From Streptomyces lacrimifluminis (GTDB lineage Bacteria; Actinomycetota; Actinomycetes; Streptomycetales; Streptomycetaceae), in assembly GCF_014646095.1 (NCBI RefSeq), contig NZ_BMMU01000010.1:157760-221759 (forward strand): a stretch of 64,000 nucleotides of DNA. The letters run 5' to 3'. This document shows positions 15,988 to 23,874 of this stretch, one piece after another. The notes beneath the pieces were generated by a model. That model did not search any database. It saw only the letters and a program-made list of their open reading frames with translations, and was not told where the DNA came from. A program made the translations under genes and the position numbers. Position 1 is the stretch's first letter; each line of letters opens with the position of its first letter.

Positions 15988-18611
15988 CCGAAGGCGAGAG
16001 GCGAACCGGGCCGTTGCTGCTCGGCGTGCGGCACCACGGGCCCGGGTCGGCGCGGGCGGTACGGGCCGCGTTGGCGGCGGCGCGGCCGGCGGTCGTCCTG
16101 ATCGAGGGGCCGCCCGAGGCCGACGCCCTGGTCCCGCTGGCCGCCGACGAGGACATGCGACCGCCGGTCGCCCTGCTGGCCCACGCCGTGGACGAACCCG
16201 GCCGCTCGGCCTTCTGGCCGCTGGCCGAGTTCTCCCCGGAATGGGTGGCGATCCGCTGGGCCCTGGAACACGGGGTCCCCGCCCGCTTCATCGACCTCCC
16301 CGCCACGCACACGCTGGCGTGGGAGAGCGACAGCGGGGGCGAAAGCGAGGGCCAGGGCGATGACGAGGGCGAGGGCGAGGGTAACGACGGCTGTCCGCCG
16401 GAATCGGACGCTGTCCGAGGCCCCGCACCAGCGGATACCGACCCGGACACTGTCCCGGATGCGGATCTGCGGGTGGATCCGCTCGCCGTGCTCGCGCGGA
16501 CCGGTGGTTACGACGATCCAGAGCGCTGGTGGGAGGACGTTGTCGAGCACCGGGGGGCAGGCGAGGGGGACGCGTTCGCTCCCTTCGAGGTGCTGGACGA
16601 GGCCATGGGCGCGCTGCGCGAGGTGTACGGGACCGGGGGTCACGAGCGGGATCCCGTGCGGGAGGCGTACATGCGGCTCCAGGTCCGGGCGGCGCAGCGG
16701 GAGTTCGGGGACGCGGCGGTGGCCGTGGTGTGCGGGGCGTGGCATGTGCCCGCGCTGCGGCAGAAGACCGCCGTCGCCGCCGACCGGGCGTTGCTGAAGG
16801 GGCTGCCCAAGGTCAAGGTGGACGTGACCTGGGTGCCGTGGACGCATCGCAGGCTCGCGCGGGCCAGCGGGTACGGGGCGGGCATCGACTCGCCCGGCTG
16901 GTACGGGCATCTCTTCGGCGCACGGGACCGGCCGGTCGAGCGGTGGATGACAAAGGTGGCAGGGCTGCTGCGCGACGAGGACAGGATGGTCTCCTCGGCG
17001 CATGTCATCGAGGCGGTGCGGCTGGCGGATACGCTCGCCGCGATGCGGGGCCGCCCGCTGCCGGGGCTGACGGAGACCACCGACGCCGTGCGGGCGGTGA
17101 TGTGCGAGGGCTCGGACGTCCCGCTGGCCCTGGTGCACGACCGGCTCGTCGTCGGGGACGTGCTCGGGGAGGTACCGGAGTCGGCGCCCGCTGTGCCGTT
17201 GCAGCGCGACCTGACACGCCTCCAGCGCCGGTTGCGGCTCAAACCGGAGGCGCTGGAAAGGGAGTTGGAACTCGACCTGCGCAAGGAGACCGACGCCGGG
17301 CGCAGTCGGCTGCTGCACCGCCTGCGGCTGCTCGGGATCGGCTGGGGTGAACCCGCGGCGTCGCGCGGCAGCACCGGTACCTTCCGGGAGACGTGGCGGC
17401 TGCGGTGGGAGCCGGAGCTGGCAGTACGGGTCGCCGAGGCCGGCGTGTGGGGGACGACCGTGCTCTCGGCGGCGACCGCCAGAGCGGAGGCCGACGCCGT
17501 CGGCGCGGGCTCGCTGGCCGACGTGACCGCACTCGCCGAGCGCTGTCTGCTCGCCGAACTGGCCGACGCGCTGCCCGTGGTGATGCGTGTCCTCGCCGAC
17601 CGCGCGGCCCTGGACGCCGATGTGGGTCACCTGGCCCAGGCCCTGCCGGCGCTGGTCCGGTCCCTGCGCTACGGCGACGTACGCGGCACGGACACCGGGG
17701 CGCTGGCCGAGGTCGCGGCGGGCCTCGCCGAGCGCGTCTTCGTCGGCCTGCCCCCGGCCTGTGCCGCGCTCGACAGGGAGGCCGCCGAGGAAATGCGGCG
17801 CCATGTGGACGCGGTGCACGGGGCGGTGGGGCTGCTCGGGGAGGCCGTGGCCCCGAACCCGGCTCCGGCCGGCACCGCTGGTGCAGGGGAGACCGCGGAC
17901 GGCGTCTCCGTGGGTGCCGCTGCGGAGAACCCCGCGAGAGCCTCTGAGCCGGGGGCGGCTCTCGGGAGTGGCACCGCGCCCACCTCTCCCTCCTCTGCCT
18001 CGGGCGCTCCCGCGAGTGCCGCCGAGGATGTCCCCGAGCCGGGGCACCACAGCGAGCTGCGACGCCGCTGGCACTCCGTGCTCCGGGTGTTGTCCGCGCG
18101 GGACAGCGTGGCCGGAGTCGTGCGCGGGCGGGCCGTGCGGCTGCTGCTGGACGACGGGGAGCTGGCGCAGGACGAGGCGGCGGTCCTCATGGGGCTCGTG
18201 CTGTCACCGGGGACGGCGCCGGGGGACGCGGCGGCGTGGATCGAGGGGTTCGTCGGGGGCGGCTCCGGGGGCGGGATGCTGCTGGTGCACGACGAACGGC
18301 TGCTCGGCCTGGTGGACGCCTGGCTGACCGGAGTGCCGGCGGAGGCGTTCACCGATGTGCTGCCCCTGCTGAGGCGCACGTTCTCGGTGTACGAGCCCGG
18401 GGTCCGCAGAACCCTGGGGGAACTGGTCCGGCGCGGTCCGGAGCAGCGGGGGAGCGCGGTGGCCGGCGCCGCCGGTCTGCCGGGCTTCGCACCCGACCTC
18501 GACGCCCGGCGAGCGGATGCCGTGCTGCCGGTGTTGCGGCTGCTGCTGGGGCCGCTGGGCGCGGGTGACGGGGGCGTCGACGACAACAACCTTGTGGGGG
18601 TGGGGACATGA
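15984..18611 (+). CDS. DUF5682 family protein, Tiki/TraB/ChaN-like N-terminal domain
   Basis: 875-residue cytoplasmic protein. GTG at 15984 is chosen over GTG at 15963 because GGAAGGGGG lies 5-13 nt before it and it overlaps the small ORF stop. The N-terminal 300 residues open with LLLGVRHHGPGSARAV and IEGPPEAD, resembling the GxxHxG and Glu motifs of the Tiki/TraB/ChaN/EreA-like fold, which includes metal-dependent hydrolases. Later come VAVVCGAWHVPAL and long helical regions with an Ala/Pro/Ser-rich disordered insert near 615-690. The hydrolase assignment is inference from motif order. It lies between MoxR and VWA, with a 4-bp overlap to the latter, and is probably the effector or substrate-handling part. 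Confidence 0.8.
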   Translation: MTEGERRTGPLLLGVRHHGPGSARAVRAALAAARPAVVLIEGPPEADALVPLAADEDMRPPVALLAHAVDEPGRSAFWPLAEFSPEWVAIRWALEHGVPARFIDLPATHTLAWESDSGGESEGQGDDEGEGEGNDGCPPESDAVRGPAPADTDPDTVPDADLRVDPLAVLARTGGYDDPERWWEDVVEHRGAGEGDAFAPFEVLDEAMGALREVYGTGGHERDPVREAYMRLQVRAAQREFGDAAVAVVCGAWHVPALRQKTAVAADRALLKGLPKVKVDVTWVPWTHRRLARASGYGAGIDSPGWYGHLFGARDRPVERWMTKVAGLLRDEDRMVSSAHVIEAVRLADTLAAMRGRPLPGLTETTDAVRAVMCEGSDVPLALVHDRLVVGDVLGEVPESAPAVPLQRDLTRLQRRLRLKPEALERELELDLRKETDAGRSRLLHRLRLLGIGWGEPAASRGSTGTFRETWRLRWEPELAVRVAEAGVWGTTVLSAATARAEADAVGAGSLADVTALAERCLLAELADALPVVMRVLADRAALDADVGHLAQALPALVRSLRYGDVRGTDTGALAEVAAGLAERVFVGLPPACAALDREAAEEMRRHVDAVHGAVGLLGEAVAPNPAPAGTAGAGETADGVSVGAAAENPARASEPGAALGSGTAPTSPSSASGAPASAAEDVPEPGHHSELRRRWHSVLRVLSARDSVAGVVRGRAVRLLLDDGELAQDEAAVLMGLVLSPGTAPGDAAAWIEGFVGGGSGGGMLLVHDERLLGLVDAWLTGVPAEAFTDVLPLLRRTFSVYEPGVRRTLGELVRRGPEQRGSAVAGAAGLPGFAPDLDARRADAVLPVLRLLLGPLGAGDGGVDDNNLVGVGT

Positions 18612-19783
18612 CGACGGCGACAGACCCGGCGGATCCGGCACTGGAGCGGCTGCGGCGGTGGCGCCTCGTGCTCGGGGGCGACGCGGCGGACGGTACGGGG
18701 TGCGCGCTCTCCGGACAGGACGCCGCGATGGACGGGGCGCTCACCGCGCTCTACGGGAGAGGCGACGGGGGCAAGGCCCGGGTGGGGCGGGAACGTTCGG
18801 CGGGGCTCGGGGCGTCCGCGCCGTCGGTCGCGCGATGGCTCGGTGACATCCGGACGTACTTCCCGTCGTCCGTCGTCCAGGTCATGCAGCGGGACGCCAT
18901 CGACCGCCTGGGCCTCTCCGCCCTCCTGCTGGAGCCCGAGATGCTGGAGGCGGTCGAGGCGGACGTCCACCTCGTCGGCACGCTGCTCTCCCTCGACAAG
19001 GCGATGCCGGAGACGACGAAGGAGACGGCAAGAGCGGTCGTACGCAAGGTCGTCGAGGACCTCGAGAAGCGGCTCGCCACGCGGACCAGGGCCACGCTCA
19101 CCGGGGCGCTGGACCGCAGTGCCCGCATCAGCAGGCCGCGCCATCACGACATCGACTGGAACCGCACGATCGCGGCCAACCTCAAGCACTACCTCCCCGA
19201 ATACCGCACGATCGTGCCGGAGCGGCTCGTCGGCTACGGGCGCGCCTCCCAGTCGGTGAAGAAGGAGGTCGTCCTCTGTATCGACCAGTCGGGGTCGATG
19301 GCGGCGTCGGTGGTGTACGCGTCGGTGTTCGGGGCGGTGCTGGCGTCCATGCGGTCGATCGACACCCGGCTCGTCGTCTTCGACACGGCGGTCGTCGACC
19401 TCACCGATCAGCTCGACGATCCGGTGGATGTGCTGTTCGGTACGCAGCTCGGCGGGGGCACCGACATCAACAGGGCGCTGGCGTACTGCCAGTCGCAGAT
19501 CACCCGGCCCACCGAGACGGTCGTCGTGCTGATCAGCGACCTCTACGAGGGAGGCATACGCGACGAGATGCTGAAGCGGGTCGCCGCGATGAAGGCGTCC
19601 GGGGTGCAGTTCGTGACGCTGCTCGCGCTGTCGGACGAGGGGGCGCCCGCGTACGACAGGGAGCACGCGGCGGCACTCGCGGCGCTGGGCGCACCGGCGT
19701 TCGCCTGCACACCCGATCTGTTCCCGGACATCATGGCCGCGGCGATCGAGAAGCGCCCGCTGCCGATACCCGACACGGAGTGA
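18608..19783 (+). CDS. VWA-domain protein, partner of MoxR ATPase
   Basis: 391-residue protein with a C-terminal von Willebrand A domain. The metal-ion-dependent adhesion site is complete: DQSGS (226-230), T285 in GGGTDI, and D311 in LISDLYEGG. The N-terminal 210 residues are helical, as in ViaA/CoxE-type MoxR partners. The ATG overlaps the DUF5682 stop (ATGA). Expected role: metal-dependent binding of a client protein that the MoxR ring remodels. It is the last gene of the operon. Confidence 0.92.
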   Translation: MTTATDPADPALERLRRWRLVLGGDAADGTGCALSGQDAAMDGALTALYGRGDGGKARVGRERSAGLGASAPSVARWLGDIRTYFPSSVVQVMQRDAIDRLGLSALLLEPEMLEAVEADVHLVGTLLSLDKAMPETTKETARAVVRKVVEDLEKRLATRTRATLTGALDRSARISRPRHHDIDWNRTIAANLKHYLPEYRTIVPERLVGYGRASQSVKKEVVLCIDQSGSMAASVVYASVFGAVLASMRSIDTRLVVFDTAVVDLTDQLDDPVDVLFGTQLGGGTDINRALAYCQSQITRPTETVVVLISDLYEGGIRDEMLKRVAAMKASGVQFVTLLALSDEGAPAYDREHAAALAALGAPAFACTPDLFPDIMAAAIEKRPLPIPDTE

Positions 19784-19997
19784 ACCACTGGAGCCACTTG
19801 AGCCACTTGAACCGAGTGACATGAAGGCGGCTTCGGTCGGCAAAAAGGACATGAGTGCGCATCGGTAACGGGGGACTTGCGCGACCTCGGGAGGGCCGTG
19901 CGAGGATCGGCGCCGCCTCGTCCTGCTCGTCGTCGTCCTAGATGATCGCGGTTCCCTGACGCTCGTCGTCGTGTCGCCGCCCGGGAGAGTCCTTCCC

Positions 19998-20999
19998 TTG
20001 AACTGGCCAGTCGCCCCGCCCGTTGCCGTACTGCGTGTGACGCGTAGGGCGGCGGGGCGGCGCGCGCTGCGAGTGGCGGTGCTGGTGGGCGGGTTGTTCG
20101 TGTTCGGGTTCCTCTGCGGGGAGCGGGCGCACGCGGCGCAGGGCGCACCGCCGGTGCGGGACGACGGGTTTCGAGCGGTGGTCGAGAAGGCCGGACCACC
20201 GCTCGATGGTCCGGCGCGGGCCGTGACCGAAGAGCGGACCCAGGAGCTGGCGGAGGAGTTGGCGGAGGTACCGGCGCTGACGCCGAGGTTGCCCGCTTTG
20301 CCAACGCTTCCTGAACGGCCTGCGTTGCCTGAACCGCCGACGCTGCCCGTGGTGCCCGTGGCGCCTGTGCTTCCAGACCTTACGGATCTTCCAGGTCTTC
20401 CGGGTGCCCCGGGCCTTCCGGGCCTTCCGGAGCTCCCCCAGCTTCCGGTGATTCCTGAGGTGCCCGGGATTCCGGGCTTGCCCGGGGCGCCCACCGTCCC
20501 CTCTTCTCCCCGTTCCTCTTCCCCTTCCCCCTCGCCCTCCCCGGCTTCCCCCGCGACTCCGGCTTCTCCTGTCTCTCCCGCCTTCCCCACCTCTCCCTTA
20601 TCCCCGGCTGCGCACGCGCTGCCGGGGAAGGCGTCGTCGGCACCCGCTGCCGGGACGCCTCAAGGCGGGGCCGTCAACGGTCCGTGGTTCCTCGGTCGGG
20701 TCGGCGGTGTCGTGGACGGCCGTGGAGCGGTGGCGGCCGGTGACCGGGGTGGCGTGGACGTCTCACGGGCGTCTGTGCGTCAGGCGCCCGGAGGCATGCC
20801 GGACAACGGGGTGCCCCACAGGGCGCTGGATGATCGGGTCGTCGACGGCGGTGGTCCCCGGCATGGTGGACTCGGCGACGGGCAGGCCGTCGCGCTGAAC
20901 CAGCGGGCACCGGTGTGTCTCGTACCGGGGGTTGCCCCGGTCGCTGCCGGTGTCGAGGCCAGGAACAGGTACCGGGACATTCCGGTAAGCCCCGCCTAG
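19998..20999 (+). CDS. Secreted Leu-Pro-rich repeat protein
   Basis: 333-residue secreted or membrane-tethered protein. TTG at 19998 is preferred because GGGAGAG lies 8 nt upstream; GTG at 19971 in the same frame lacks a ribosome site. A hydrophobic signal (VAVLVGGLFVFGFLCG) is followed by an acidic helix. Then come roughly 25 short Leu-Pro units with a period of three residues (LPxLPxLP, GLPGAPGLPG) and a Ser-Pro-rich stretch. The C-terminal 110 residues are Gly/Val/Asp-rich with no known domain. It could be a wall-spanning spacer. The repeats are collagen-like in look but not strictly Gly-X-Y. Confidence 0.65.
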   Translation: MNWPVAPPVAVLRVTRRAAGRRALRVAVLVGGLFVFGFLCGERAHAAQGAPPVRDDGFRAVVEKAGPPLDGPARAVTEERTQELAEELAEVPALTPRLPALPTLPERPALPEPPTLPVVPVAPVLPDLTDLPGLPGAPGLPGLPELPQLPVIPEVPGIPGLPGAPTVPSSPRSSSPSPSPSPASPATPASPVSPAFPTSPLSPAAHALPGKASSAPAAGTPQGGAVNGPWFLGRVGGVVDGRGAVAAGDRGGVDVSRASVRQAPGGMPDNGVPHRALDDRVVDGGGPRHGGLGDGQAVALNQRAPVCLVPGVAPVAAGVEARNRYRDIPVSPA

Positions 21000-21327
21000 G
21001 CAGGGTTTCGCCCCCGCCCCGTCGGCGTGCGCGATTCCGCCCGTCGGACCGAAACGGGGCCGCGACGACTGTACGGAGTGCCAGCCGGGCGTGACCTCCG
21101 GGCACTCACTCCGCGTTCCGGCACTCCACGCACCCGACCTCCACGCACCAGACCTCCGCACGCCTGGCGTGCGGATCTACCGGACTCCGCCAGGAAAGCC
21201 CCCGTACGGCCGAATGCCATCGGTCCGGTCCGGTCAGGGCGTGCCGGGCGGACGGCGGTGAGCGGCTCCCCCAGGGGTGGGGACCGCTCGCCGGAGGACC
21301 GTCACAACCGTTGGCGGTCCTTCCCGG

Positions 21328-21361
21328 GGCCTCACCGGGCCCACCCCAGCCCGGTGAGGCC
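21328..21361. terminator. Hairpin terminator, 13-bp perfect stem
   Basis: GGCCTCACCGGGC at 21328-21340 pairs exactly with 21349-21361 across an 8-base loop. There is no long U-run, which is usual for Streptomyces. It separates the Leu-Pro-rich protein gene from sucCD. Confidence 0.6.
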
Positions 21362-21416
21362 TCACCTTTGCGTCCCTATGCATGCGTAACGCGTCTTTAC
21401 GCCCCGTACGCAGGCC

Positions 21417-21449
21417 GATCGGAGGCAGATCGGAGGCAGATCGGAGGTC
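21417..21449. repeat. 11-bp direct repeat, three copies, upstream of sucC
   Basis: GATCGGAGGCA at 21417-21427 and 21428-21438, then GATCGGAGGTC at 21439-21449. The spacing equals about one helical turn, so all copies face the same side of the DNA, as expected for cooperative binding by a regulator. The protein is unknown. Confidence 0.75.
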
Positions 21450-21473
21450 GATCGGCGGCCGTCGATGGCACTC

Positions 21474-21489
21474 TGTGACAGGTATCACC
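21474..21489. promoter_or_regulatory. Crp-like palindrome upstream of sucC
   Basis: TGTGACAGGTATCACC fits TGTGA-N6-TCAC, the half-sites of Crp-family regulators, which in Streptomyces act on central metabolism. It lies about 180 bp before the sucC start and 24 bp after the 11-bp repeats. Single-site evidence only. Confidence 0.4.
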
Positions 21490-21669
21490 GCTCAGGTGTG
21501 ATTCCTGATTTAGGGACCTGCGGGGTGCGGCGATAACCTGCGAGACGGACATGCCGCGCGCTCGGACACCGTGTGCGCCACCCTTGTGACACAGCGGACG
21601 TCACGTTGCCCATCGCGGCACGCCCACGCAGACAACGAACCGCGAGATCACTGATAGGGACGGACGCGC

Positions 21670-22848
21670 GTGGACCTGTTCGAGTACCAGGCGAGGGACC
21701 TCTTCGCCAAGCACGGTGTACCGGTGCTGGCCGGTGAAGTCATCGACACGCCTGAGGCGGCGCGCGCGGCGACCGAGCGTATGGGCGGCAAGTCCGTCGT
21801 CAAGGCGCAGGTGAAGGTCGGTGGGCGTGGAAAGGCCGGCGGCGTGAAGCTCGCCGCCACCCCGGACGAGGCCGTCGCCCGCGCGACGGACATCCTCGGC
21901 ATGGACATCAAGGGCCACACGGTCCACAAGGTGATGATCGCCGAGACCGCCCCCGAGATCGTCGAGGAGTACTACGTCTCGTACCTCCTCGACCGCACCA
22001 ACCGCACCTTCCTCGCCATGGCGTCCGTACAGGGCGGCGTGGAGATCGAGGTCGTCGCGGAGGAGAACCCCGAGGCCCTCGCGAAGGTCCCGGTCGACGC
22101 CAACGAAGGCGTGAGCATCGAGAAGGCCCGCGAGATCGTCGCCCAGGCGAAGTTCCCGGCCGAGGTCGCCGACCAGGTCGCCGAGATCCTCGTGACCCTG
22201 TGGGACACCTTCATCAAGGAGGACGCCCTCCTCGTCGAGGTCAACCCCCTCGCCAAGGTCGCCTCCGGCAAGGTCATCGCCCTCGACGGCAAGGTGTCCC
22301 TGGACGAGAACGCCGAGTTCCGCCAGCCGGAGCACGAGGCGCTCGAGGACAAGGACGCGGCCAACCCGCTCGAGGCCGCCGCGAAGGCCAAGAACCTCAA
22401 CTACGTGAAGCTCGACGGTGAGGTCGGCATCATCGGCAACGGCGCGGGTCTCGTCATGAGCACCCTCGACGTCGTCGCCTACGCCGGTGAGGCGCACGGC
22501 GGGGTCAAGCCCGCCAACTTCCTCGACATCGGCGGTGGCGCCTCCGCCGCCGTCATGGCGAACGGCCTGGAGATCATCCTCGGCGACCCGGACGTCAAGT
22601 CCGTGTTCGTCAACGTCTTCGGCGGCATCACCGCGTGCGACGAGGTCGCCAACGGCATCGTGCAGGCGCTGCAGCTGCTCGCGGACAAGGGCGAGGAAGT
22701 CTCCAAGCCCCTCGTCGTCCGTCTCGACGGCAACAACGCCGAGCTGGGTCGCAAGATCCTCTCCGACGCCAACCACCCGCTGGTCCAGCGTGTGGACACC
22801 ATGGACGGCGCGGCCGACAAGGCCGCCGAGCTCGCGGCTGCGAAGTAA
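21670..22848 (+). CDS. sucC: Succinate-CoA ligase (ADP-forming) beta subunit
   Basis: 392-residue beta subunit of the TCA-cycle enzyme that interconverts succinyl-CoA and succinate with ADP or GDP phosphorylation. GTG start at 21670. The ATP-grasp N-terminal domain begins MDLFEYQARDLFAKHGVPV, with KAQVKVGGRGKAGGVK for nucleotide binding, EVNPLAKV for metal binding, and the C-terminal ligase domain with FLDIGGGA and VFGGITACD. Length is normal. It is followed 21 bp later by sucD in one operon ending in a hairpin. Confidence 0.98.
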   Translation: MDLFEYQARDLFAKHGVPVLAGEVIDTPEAARAATERMGGKSVVKAQVKVGGRGKAGGVKLAATPDEAVARATDILGMDIKGHTVHKVMIAETAPEIVEEYYVSYLLDRTNRTFLAMASVQGGVEIEVVAEENPEALAKVPVDANEGVSIEKAREIVAQAKFPAEVADQVAEILVTLWDTFIKEDALLVEVNPLAKVASGKVIALDGKVSLDENAEFRQPEHEALEDKDAANPLEAAAKAKNLNYVKLDGEVGIIGNGAGLVMSTLDVVAYAGEAHGGVKPANFLDIGGGASAAVMANGLEIILGDPDVKSVFVNVFGGITACDEVANGIVQALQLLADKGEEVSKPLVVRLDGNNAELGRKILSDANHPLVQRVDTMDGAADKAAELAAAK

Positions 22849-22869
22849 GGGAAGAGGGACAGAACAGCC

Positions 22870-23754
22870 ATGGCTATCTTCCTGAACAAGGACAGCAAGA
22901 TCATCGTCCAGGGCATGACCGGTGCCACGGGCATGAAGCACACCAAGCTCATGCTGGCGGACGGCTCCAACATCGTCGGTGGCGTGAACCCGCGCAAGGC
23001 GGGCACCTCCGTCGACATCGACGGCACCGAGATCCCGGTCTTCGGCACGGTCGCCGAGGCGATCGAGAAGACGGGCGCGAACGTATCGGTCCTCTTCGTA
23101 CCGCCGGCCTTCGCCAAGGCCGCCGTGGTCGAGGCGATCGACGCGGAGATCCCCCTCGCGGTCGTCATCACCGAGGGCATCGCCGTCCACGACTCGGCCG
23201 CGTTCTACGCGTACGCCGTGGCGCAGGGCAACAAGACCCGGATCATCGGCCCGAACTGCCCCGGTCTCATCACGCCGGGCCAGTCGAACGCCGGCATCAT
23301 CCCGGGCGACATCACGAAGCCGGGCCGCATCGGCCTGGTCTCGAAGTCGGGCACGCTGACGTACCAGATGATGTACGAGCTGCGGGACATCGGCTTCTCG
23401 TCCGCCGTCGGTATCGGTGGCGACCCGGTCATCGGGACGACGCACATCGACGCGCTGGCCGCGTTCGAGGCGGACCCCGACACCGACCTGATCGTGATGA
23501 TCGGTGAGATCGGTGGTGACGCGGAGGAGCGTGCCGCGGACTTCATCGCGAAGAACGTGACGAAGCCGGTCGTCGGTTACGTCGCGGGCTTCACGGCCCC
23601 CGAGGGCAAGACGATGGGCCACGCCGGTGCCATCGTCTCCGGTTCGTCGGGTACGGCTGCCGCGAAGAAGGAGGCCCTTGAGGCCGCCGGTGTCAAGGTC
23701 GGCAAGACGCCCACCGAGACGGCCAAGCTGGCGCGTGAGATTCTCGCCGGCTGA
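22870..23754 (+). CDS. sucD: Succinate-CoA ligase alpha subunit
   Basis: 294-residue alpha subunit that binds CoA and carries the phospho-histidine. ATG at 22870 after AGAGGGACAG. The Rossmann-like CoA-binding part has VQGMTGATGMKHTK. The active-site His lies in GHAGAIVSGSSGTA near the C terminus, and NCPGLITPGQ is the usual CoA-ligase signature. Second gene of the sucCD operon; the two subunits form the complete enzyme. Confidence 0.98.
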   Translation: MAIFLNKDSKIIVQGMTGATGMKHTKLMLADGSNIVGGVNPRKAGTSVDIDGTEIPVFGTVAEAIEKTGANVSVLFVPPAFAKAAVVEAIDAEIPLAVVITEGIAVHDSAAFYAYAVAQGNKTRIIGPNCPGLITPGQSNAGIIPGDITKPGRIGLVSKSGTLTYQMMYELRDIGFSSAVGIGGDPVIGTTHIDALAAFEADPDTDLIVMIGEIGGDAEERAADFIAKNVTKPVVGYVAGFTAPEGKTMGHAGAIVSGSSGTAAAKKEALEAAGVKVGKTPTETAKLAREILAG

Positions 23755-23784
23755 CGCTTCCTGGCAGTACTGAGCTGAACCCGT

Positions 23785-23817
23785 GTGGGCCCGTTCCCTT
23801 TGCTGGGGCGGGCCCAC
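23785..23817. terminator. sucCD terminator
   Basis: GTGGGCCCG at 23785-23793 pairs perfectly with CGGGCCCAC at 23809-23817 over a 15-base loop that includes CCCTTT. It lies 30 bp after the sucD stop and can also serve the convergent regulator gene. Confidence 0.75.
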
Positions 23818-23874
23818 CGGCGTGTTCCGCCCCAGCGGAACGACTGCCCACAGCCGGGCCGGGCCGGCGGGTGT

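Larger units (their letters stand above)
21000..21669. other. Long regulatory intergenic region upstream of sucCD
   Basis: About 670 bp without a convincing gene. It holds a strong hairpin (21328-21361), an 11-bp triple repeat (21417-21449), a Crp-like palindrome (21474-21489) and AT-richer sequence near 21490-21545 (TGATTTAGGG, GATAACCT) where the sucC promoter probably lies. The leader to sucC would be over 100 nt. Confidence 0.5.

Noticed and set aside
17669..20590. 973-codon minus-strand frame across DUF5682, VWA and the Leu-Pro protein
   Set aside because: It runs opposite three coupled genes, its repeats mirror the sense Pro repeats, and it has no domain.
21417..21449. CRISPR-like repeats
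   Set aside because: Direct 11-bp tandem units without spacers; no cas genes anywhere in the window.
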